Source: Watersipora subatra (lineage: Eukaryota; Bryozoa; Gymnolaemata; Cheilostomatida; Watersiporidae). From it: DNA of 64,000 nucleotides. The first letter of the stretch is position 1; every line of letters begins with the position of its first letter. The notes below the pieces were generated by a model. It was not told where the DNA came from. It did not search any database and saw only the letters and a program-made list of their open reading frames with translations. A program made the translations under genes and the position numbers. The stretch lies in assembly GCF_963576615.1 (NCBI RefSeq), contig NC_088711.1, positions 21,298,182-21,362,181 on the forward strand. The letters run 5' to 3'. Positions 12,701-21,700 of this stretch are shown piece after piece.

Positions 12701-15700
12701 AATTTTTTGTTATATAACACATTTCTGCATAATCATTTGACAAAACACGAGATGATGGAACAATGACTTACACATAGTCACGTAAGTAACAATGATCTAC
12801 GGTGTTCAAAAAATGAGTGAGTAATCAGCGAAACAAATTAAAGTGAAAATAAATATTTAAATATAATTAATATGATTAGTATAGCAGCAATACTATAACA
12901 CAAATACCGCAACTAAATTACAAACAAATTAATATAATAGTTCAACTTATAGTTCAATAAACATTGATATGTAATTTGATAATAAATAGAGTAAAACCAT
13001 ACCAAGACGTGAAAACAGTCATACTCTTACAAATATCATGCACTGTTGGCAATGAAGACACAAATTAACTTCAACTATCAATGAGGTTGAAAAAGAATCC
13101 GCTGTCATCCTGGTACATACCATATAACGGATTTTCCATAAAGTGTTCAGCTCCTGGCAGCTTGGGCTGCCGTGAGTAGCTTCCCTTTCGCATGTATTTG
13201 AGAATCTCTACACTTGTTGCTTCATCCTCTTCGTCTCGTGCGCCGTTGTCAGTTACATCCTGTTCCTGCGGCACTGGACACACAAAACCATCTCAGTCAT
13301 GAATTTACATAAAGGATAATAAAATTACCCATAGACCAAATGAGAAAAAGGACATCTAGTTCTCCCGCAAGGAAAATTATTGTGTCAAAATGCATGATTT
13401 GTAAAAACCGGGATTATAGATACTAGTGCTTGTAAATAAAAATCAGACATGAAAAGTTAAGAGAATGCAGATTAAAATTGAACCAAAAGTTAACAAATAT
13501 TCAGAGTAACAAGATGAGATAGATACGCTGCTCCACTTTACATATCAGCTGCAGACAAAGGTGATGCACTTAAAGGGGATTGTACTCTAAGGATCAGCCA
13601 GCAATCTGTTGAGTGGGTGAGGATGGGCTTGTGCCTCCTCCCTCAACTAGTTCTGTTTGAAGTTTCTTGTTTTCATCTTACTAGGCTTTTGAGTACTGAT
13701 TACATATGTATTTAGTATACATACTGGTCAGCTCAATATGGCTTACATAATATTATATTTGTAGAGACATTCATTCCTATTATAATTAACTTGAAGTGTT
13801 GGTAAGGTATTAGTAAGAGAACAGCGCTCTCCAGTTGAATGACTGTCAATTCTTGTCTAGAATGTCTAACTCCAATCACAACTCTGTTGTTTGCATCAGC
13901 TGCTTCTAACAGTTTACTGTGTGTGCTGGATGAAGCCTCTTCTCAACTTGAAGCAAACCCATAATCAAAGATGCGATTGTCATCTATTTCTGACTACACT
14001 GATCCCACTACTTACAGTACTTTAAGTTAACTAGTTAAACACACATGTCTAACTAGTGTACATCTGTTTTCTATTTAGAGAAGTCTTTAAAAAGATCGTT
14101 AGATGAATTATGTTTTAAAATAATTCTAATGAGAAGCGGGTATGTAATGATGACAGCAAAAGACAAGTGTTTATTGGTGACTGTAGATGTGAAAGTGTTT
14201 AATAGTGACAGTAAATAGCAAGATATAATGGTGATTGTAAACGGAAGTGCCTCATAGTTACTTTAAATGGAAACTGTAAAGTGGTGACAGTAAATGATGT
14301 TTTGGTAGAACTTTAAAAGGCATCTCACATCGAGTGCCATGAATTTAATAGTGATAGTTAACAGTAATTTATTAGGATCAATTGTACACAGCAAATGCGG
14401 AACAAGCCATCATGTTTCTATAATTTTGACTAAGTTACCATAAGTATCTGTGTGTCAGTTACAAAAAAAAACGGTTAGCAAAAGCCTTTTACAGAGAGAC
14501 ATATATTTAACTGAAACAGCAAAGGCTTACTCAGATCAACATAAGTGGAATAGATAAGAAATTCTACTGCTAAGTCGAACCTTAAGATGAGTAACGCTAT
14601 TATTCACTAATAATAATATTATTACCTAGTAGTAACACTACTAGCTACTATTGGCAACGCAACTAGCTATTAATAGTAACACGACTAGCTACGACAGTAC
14701 GACTAGTAACACAATTAGATACTACTAGTAACATGACTAGCTACTACTAGTAACACAACTAGCTACTAATAGTAACACTACTAGCTATTACTAGTAGTAG
14801 CACTACTAGCTATTACTAGTAACATTACTAGTCCACTACTAGCCCACTGCTAGTAACACTACCAGCCCACTTGAAGATGAAGCTGAAAGATAAAACTCAC
14901 CAACAAAGAACTCATCTTCCGAGGTTGAGACAATTCGATTTCTGCGAGACCTAGCGCTAAGTGGCTGGACAGGATCTTTGCTACGGTTATCTGCGTAATA
15001 AGAGAAATATGTGCAATAGATGCGTCACAAAAATATTACCACCTAACTTTAGACCTGAGTCAAAACGCATATTTTCGATAATACTTTGGTCAATGCTGAA
15101 CAAGTTGTACAGGGAGTCCTCCATTGTGACGATCTTTACGTAAGCTGTTTTGTTACGAAAGGGGCCAACGAAAAATTTAAAATAATATTCAATGTAGTTC
15201 CGTCTTAACATCATTTACGACGCAAATATCAAGCGACGCAAACAATTACAAACTGGTTTTCAGCGCGCAGGAAATGAATTTGTTTATTGCACTTGTGGGA
15301 GAGGAAAATGACATCAGTACATCACTGAGTGTTAGTGATACACCGTTTCTGTTGAGCCTTCAGGTTTTCCCTCTCTCCCTCTTTGATTTTTTTAAAAATC
15401 TTTGTTCTCTTGTATGACTCAAAAGGGCAAGACAGTTTTTTCTTATGGCAATGCATCAACAAAAGGAAAGGCCATCACCATTTAGTAAAACTAGATATTA
15501 ATATGAGTACAGAGTAATTTATTCAGGATGTTCCGAATTACACCGAAATTCAAGTTACATCGCATCTTAAAAATGGATGAATGTCGTAAGTTGAGGTACA
15601 TAACAAGTGGGAATTGGATGAATTTTTCCATTACAACTGTACTATTCCGGAGAATGCAAGCTAATAAGATGATTTTATGGAAGAGTTATCAAACTCAAGT

Positions 15701-18700
15701 GAAACAGTCATTGAACCACCTATAAGGTTCATAATCTAATAGCTGTCACCTTAACCCGGGCTTGAAGCCATTTTCACCTTTTACTGCTAATTAAAGTTGC
15801 TATTCAGTAAGTGCACTTCTCCCTAGTAGTAATATAAAGCTCAAAAAACTAGTTGTAAAAAAATCCACTTAGTTAACTTTGCATAATATCGTCCGGCGTG
15901 TTGTTGTAGATGAATTATATCGTTACACGCTACTCTTTGAGTAGCAATTCAGAGCTATATATTTTTCAGCTGTACTCAACGCATACAACGCTGTACGACC
16001 AATGACAAGCTAGACTCATTCAACATGTGATATCATCAGGCAGGCTTTAATAACAAAAATATAATCAGATAAATTAATAAACTGCTCGGACCTCTTACGA
16101 ATCCATTTGGTAGACTTATCTTTCTCCTAGCATAATTTTGGTGACTGTTTGGAAGCAAGGCTAAGATATGAATCCACAGAGACTTCTTAGACTGGGTGTC
16201 AAGAATTGATCCCAACTCCTCTACCAGCTTTTCAATGTTTCTAGAAAACAATTGTCAGTCAGAGATCTCTAACTAACAAACAGCCATATGCATGCTCATC
16301 GATCGACCATAGCTATAAAGCACTACATTGTATCTAAAGGTTTTATTAAATAGTTTAACTCATTCGCTACAATATCAATTTTTTTACCGGGACATAATTA
16401 AATATTTTGTAAAACCTGAAATTTGATGAAGGCGCATTTAAAATGTCATAAATTTTAAACCACAGTCTATAAAAATTATTTAGATAATAAATTAATCACA
16501 TAAAATTGGACATCAGCTGATGCCATAAAAAGACTACAAATATGTTGCAGAACGAGTACGGAACCTTTCCAGCCAATTTGGCTACTACTGTAAGCGCGTT
16601 CCGAGTCGGACGAGTTATCAATATTATTATTGGTTATAGTACTATTGTTACTGCTACAAATATAATAATCGCTATCACTAGTATTATTGTTCAATTAGTG
16701 AGACCTCCATCTCACTAATTAAACAATAGTGACAACACAATAATCTCCATTTCACTTATCTCCGTGTCTGATGCGACTGGTTGTTGTTGTGAAGAAATTT
16801 CGATAAAACATGAAGTCTATGCAAAGCGAAACTAAGCTCAGGGAGGGCTGTAAACATATTTTCTATTGGCTCATCATAGGCAGATGTTTGTTTCCTTTCG
16901 TTTCAATACAAACACAGCATGCTAATTGATTAACTACACACCAATCAGAAACGTTTTGTACAAAGCCTACTAAAGCCACACGTGGCTCTTGGCCATACGC
17001 AAACACAGTGCTGAACCGCACTACACAGCTTATGGTATGCAAAGAGTTGAGGTTAGAAATTGATGACGTTGCTCGGAGAGATATATTTGAAAAACAAAAA
17101 AGTGCTTGCATACTCCGTCTAGAGTAATCTAGGAGTGGACGGCGAGCAGTGTACACTGGGTACAGAACACAAGATTCAACCTATGCAATATCTCAAAATA
17201 ACCTATGCCCAAATTCAACAGATGTGAAACCACATGTAACACCATAAACATGAATGGAGCGTACTTGTCTTCTCTGTACTGCCGGAGACAGCGCTTGACA
17301 CCTTTCCGTTCCTGAGAAGTAAGAAGATACTCTAGCTGACTCTTGAATGCTGCCATTGAGGACGAATCGGGCTCCTGAGTGTCAATAGTGAGATCGATCA
17401 TTTCTCCCTCCGAAGCTAAAGAGTGAAAAGTCAGCTACACAACTGAGTGCATGTTAGCGTACCAACTGTTTTAAAATCTATGAAATGAATCAAAACGTCA
17501 CAAAGTTGTTTGTCAGTCTATTTTTGTACTTCTAAAGTGCAGAGAGCAATTTTAGCTTCCTAATCATGGACCGACTAGCTGTATCTAGAACTTCACACCA
17601 TTATCAAAAGAGCCATTTTCTGTGTTAAATAAAAACTTTTCAGTTGATTTCCAAAAATAATCTTCTAACTGAAAAAGCTTCCAAAATTTACTATGATAAG
17701 AGCTGCGCCTGTCCGTCAACGACAGGGTTTGAGGTTAGTATAAACGATCGCTTATAATGGGACTCAAACTCATAATATTCAGCTTCATAAACCAGAACTT
17801 TACTTCCTGCATCAATCGAACATCTTGCAGCATTTTAAGCAATCACAAACAATCAACAAGCGTTCCTAAGCTTACCAGCATGAAGAAGATTAGCGCTGGG
17901 ACGGTTTAGGCTACTGCTAACGATGCTGTCAGACAGCTGAACTCTTTGAAGTGTGTACTCTTTGTGGGCAGGAGACAAGAGAGGAAGAATGAAGCTCCAA
18001 AGAGTCATTTTGGCTGGTGTATCTAGTAGCGCTGCAGTTTGGCTTATAAACTTTGTTATATCTCTAGAACATGAACAGACAGCCGAGATGAACATTTGCC
18101 TGCTTGAAAGCTATTTCAAGATTTAGCAAACTATTCTCGAATCACTAAGTTTTTGGAGATTACTTAGTAACCTATAATCAGGTAAAGTACAATAACATCA
18201 CTAAGTTTTTGGAGATCACCTAGTAACCTATAATCAGGTAAAGTACAATCACATCACTAAGTTTTTAGAGATCACCTAGTAACCTATAATCAGGTAAAGT
18301 ACAGTTATATCACTAAGTTTTTGGAGATCACCTAGTAACCTGTAATCAGGTAAAGTGCAATTACATCACTAAGTTTTTGGAGATTACCTAGTAACCTATA
18401 ATCAGGTAAAATATAATTACATCACTAAAGTACAATCAACTACTAATTCAAGTGCGCACTCAGTAGTATCATAATATTTGGGTTGCATAATCTATTAGTT
18501 GTTGTTATAGCTGCAGACATATTATACTAAGTAAATACTCTTTACGGCTGGCAGATGAAGATCAAAGAATGTTTCGTCTCCTCTATAAAGTTAGTTATTT
18601 TTGTATTGCAACTAAAACCAATCAGTAAAATAAATACAATTATGTAATGCAATTAGTAACTCTGAGTTAAATAATTATAATTACCCGAGTTCTGCAAGTT

Positions 18701-21700
18701 ATGCATGTTAAGTAATATGTGAAACGGCTGGTTTAGATTTGCAATCTGTGAAAGATTTTAGTCATTGTCAATGATTTCATTGCCTCAAGTGTCAATTTTA
18801 AACAGTTATAGATGATACATGGAACACTAGACATGTTAAAAAAGATTTTCCCATATTTAAATATTTGTGTCAGGTAGACAGCATCACTGAGAGAAGCATA
18901 GAATTGTTCTACTCACTGGTCCCTGTTGTAGTCATAAAGAAGCTGCTTCAATGCGCGCTTGCCTCTTTGTTCTAATAAATAATTCACCTGAAAGAGAACG
19001 GTTAGCTCAGTGGAAAAAGACAAAGAGACAAAAAGACAATAGCTTATAACAGTGAGTGAAAGGAATGATGAGAGTCAATCAGGTACAAAAGCAACTGACT
19101 ATTCTGAGTGACCCAAGGAAGACAAGCATTCTAAACATTCTTCTCACTTTATTAAATAGTAAGCTGAATGATCAGCGTTGCACGGGTATTAAAAAACAGC
19201 TTATAAACGGTGGCAGATAGTGTAGTTGCCTGCCACTCGCCATTAGCCTGGCACAATGCCACTAGCTAATTTGAGTAAGGTAGTATCCGTATTGCTAAAC
19301 TAACCATATTATAATAAATAATAATATAATAATATAATATAATATAATAAATATATAACCATATTTTTATATCCAATAAAAATGAGTTTTGGGTTCTGAA
19401 TTTTGGTAAAACTGTGAAAAGGATAGCGTTCTATTTTTGCAGCTGGTTTTACTAAACTAAAAAATATATAAAACAAATTTTTATTTGTCAAATGTATTGA
19501 TTCTTGCACAGGGTTTTCTGTTGATTCAAAAAACTTTAGATTGAAACGGAAATAATAGAAACTCTAGCTTTACAGCAGAAATACCGAAAGTACGTCAGCA
19601 AGTATTTTTTGGCATGAATTAATTCCATCGGAATGAGCAAAAAATTCTGTAGCGAAAGAATTACGAAAAACTACAAACTACACAGTTGACCAGCCTGTAA
19701 GCTATTACTCTAGTGAAATAGACAAAAGAACAATCTTTTGCATGCTGTCCTATATAATATAACATATATATGTTATCACATATAATATAATGCTATTCTA
19801 TATAGTCACAGCCACCTGTGTCTTGAAGGAGCCCGGGTCGCTATCTTGAGGTCGGAGGCTGTTCTTAAAAGCCCACTCCGTGGAGGAAGAACTACTGCGC
19901 TGACTATCAAGGGTTGAGTCATCATAACTATCAGATATTCGTGAGTTGGGCAGCGGATGTAATCCTTGAGGATTAGTGTAACCTGTTGTAGAAAAATACA
20001 GCTAATTTTATATAAGAAAAACCTAGCACTGCGGCTATGAAATCTAGACTTATGAAATCTATATTCATAAACGTACAAAGCTCCAATCGTGAGTACCTGC
20101 TGTTGTGGCAAATAACTGCATTCAGCTACACAAACTATCCAGCAATAGTAAATGCAGGCCATAAACTAGTAAAACAATTTAGTACAAAAACTATTTGAGG
20201 CTAGACGCGGGAAAAATAGAAGTGAATAACGCTGGGTATAGCCACAGGAGTTATACTATATCTGAAGTCAAACAGATTACAGTGTCAACTTGAAAAATAG
20301 GCTTGACACAAGAAACATGACACACATTTATAAGGACACCAGTGTATCACAAGAAAGTTTAACATGCATTAAATAATGATTTGTAATGAAGAAATAAAAT
20401 TAAAATATGATTGGGTGGGGGTTTTATAAAATTTATTACCATTGGACGGCCGGAATTCAGACTGCTGAGACATGTGCACCTGCTGCATGACCTCAAGCTC
20501 AACCAGAGGCCCAGCATTCTTCATCAACTGCTGAATCTCATAGTGGGACGCATCCCTAAAGCAAGCATGACATCTTAGATCTCGAGCTAAGCATTTTGTT
20601 TTGTATATACAAATGAACAGTTTGGTATACCTATGACTATAACAATATATCTATGACTCAGATAACTATGATAGATAAGACTTCATGACTCATTACATAG
20701 AACATGCCTGTGAATCATAGATGCATGCAGATAATACAATCGAACATGTATGTAAATCTTTGATGCATGCGATAGATGTACTCAAAAGCCTAGTAAGGGC
20801 CTAGTATTTGAGGGCGGAGGCACCAGCCTATCCTTACTCACACAACAGATTGCTGGTTTATCCTCAGAACACAATCCCCTTTAAGCACACCCCCTTTGTC
20901 TGCCGCCGAGTTGGCTAACACTGTTGCTATGACGACAGGACTTCGACCTTTCATTACAACTCCAAGGTCACCATCCCCTTTTAGAATTGAAAGTGACCGC
21001 AGGTAGAGTAGACTGAAAAATCATAAGAACATACATGTAGGGAACCAGAAGCGTACAACATGCAACAATGACCACAATCAGCATTATCTTAAAAATAGAC
21101 AAATTGGATCAATCAAATGAGAGCATTCCATTGCTGATATACAGTCGACATTTTAGACTACAACTAGAAGAGATATCAGCTCATGGTAACAATTACTAGA
21201 TTGCCTGCTACCTTATTCTTGATATTATTGCGCAAGTTGTTCTCATTGCCTCTCAAAGAATGTGAAAAACAAGCAAGCTATCAATCAAATTAAAAGTTAT
21301 TGACTCTAAACAAAAACTGTACAGTTAAATGCTGGAGTTGTTTCCACGTGAATACCCAATTGCAATATAAAGAAATTTAAAACAGTACCATTCAAGTAGC
21401 CTTATCCGGTGTTTTGGTATGCAGACACACAGTCAAGCGTTAAATTTGAGATGTGTTCTGGTAAACACAATAGAAAAAGCAAATAGCTGCCTTGATGAGT
21501 TTAGCCATGTGTTAAAATAAGCGGCGGGGGACTGCACTCAACTGATTGACAAATCACGTATTCATTAACTCTATTTACAACTGAGTCCACTAAGTACCTA
21601 ATCATGGCACACCAAAAATAGACCATACAATATAGCTAACATTTAACATTGCAATGGAAAAGTATTTTAGGAAAAAATAGAAATATAGAATAGAACAAAT

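Larger units (their letters stand above)
11221..15133 (-). other. GRID2IP: Delphilin linker and FH1 exons
   Basis: Exons 15133-15055, 14990-14901, 13273-13121, 12156-11775 and 11594-11221 encode a low-complexity linker of about 360 residues rich in Ser, Asp and Arg. It ends in an FH1-type run of eight prolines, Leu and four prolines followed by Lys. The FH1 then continues into the next exon as PPLPDW before FH2. FH1 segments bind profilin-actin and SH3/WW domains. The 79-nt exon 15133-15055 has a weak donor (GTCTAA) but is required to reconcile phase 0 upstream with phase 1 downstream, so it is probable rather than certain. Confidence 0.75.
17876..18987 (-). other. GRID2IP: Delphilin exons encoding second harmonin-N-like domain
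   Basis: Exons 18987-18917 and 18063-17876. They encode VNYLLEQRGKRALKQLLYDY and, after a phase-2 splice, DITKFISQTAALLDTPAKMT followed by WSFILPLLSP. The DTPAKM element is the hallmark late helix of the harmonin-homology fold. The intron contains a 56-bp tandem repeat and one copy of a 430-bp interspersed repeat. Confidence 0.82.

Noticed and set aside
16680..16735. Possible miRNA precursor
   Set aside because: Stem is only about 17-20 bp, too short for a typical pre-miRNA, and there is no expression evidence.
18142..18421. Regular repeats resembling a CRISPR array
   Set aside because: Units are continuous with no unique spacers; this is a tandem repeat in a eukaryotic intron. The same applies to the other minisatellites.
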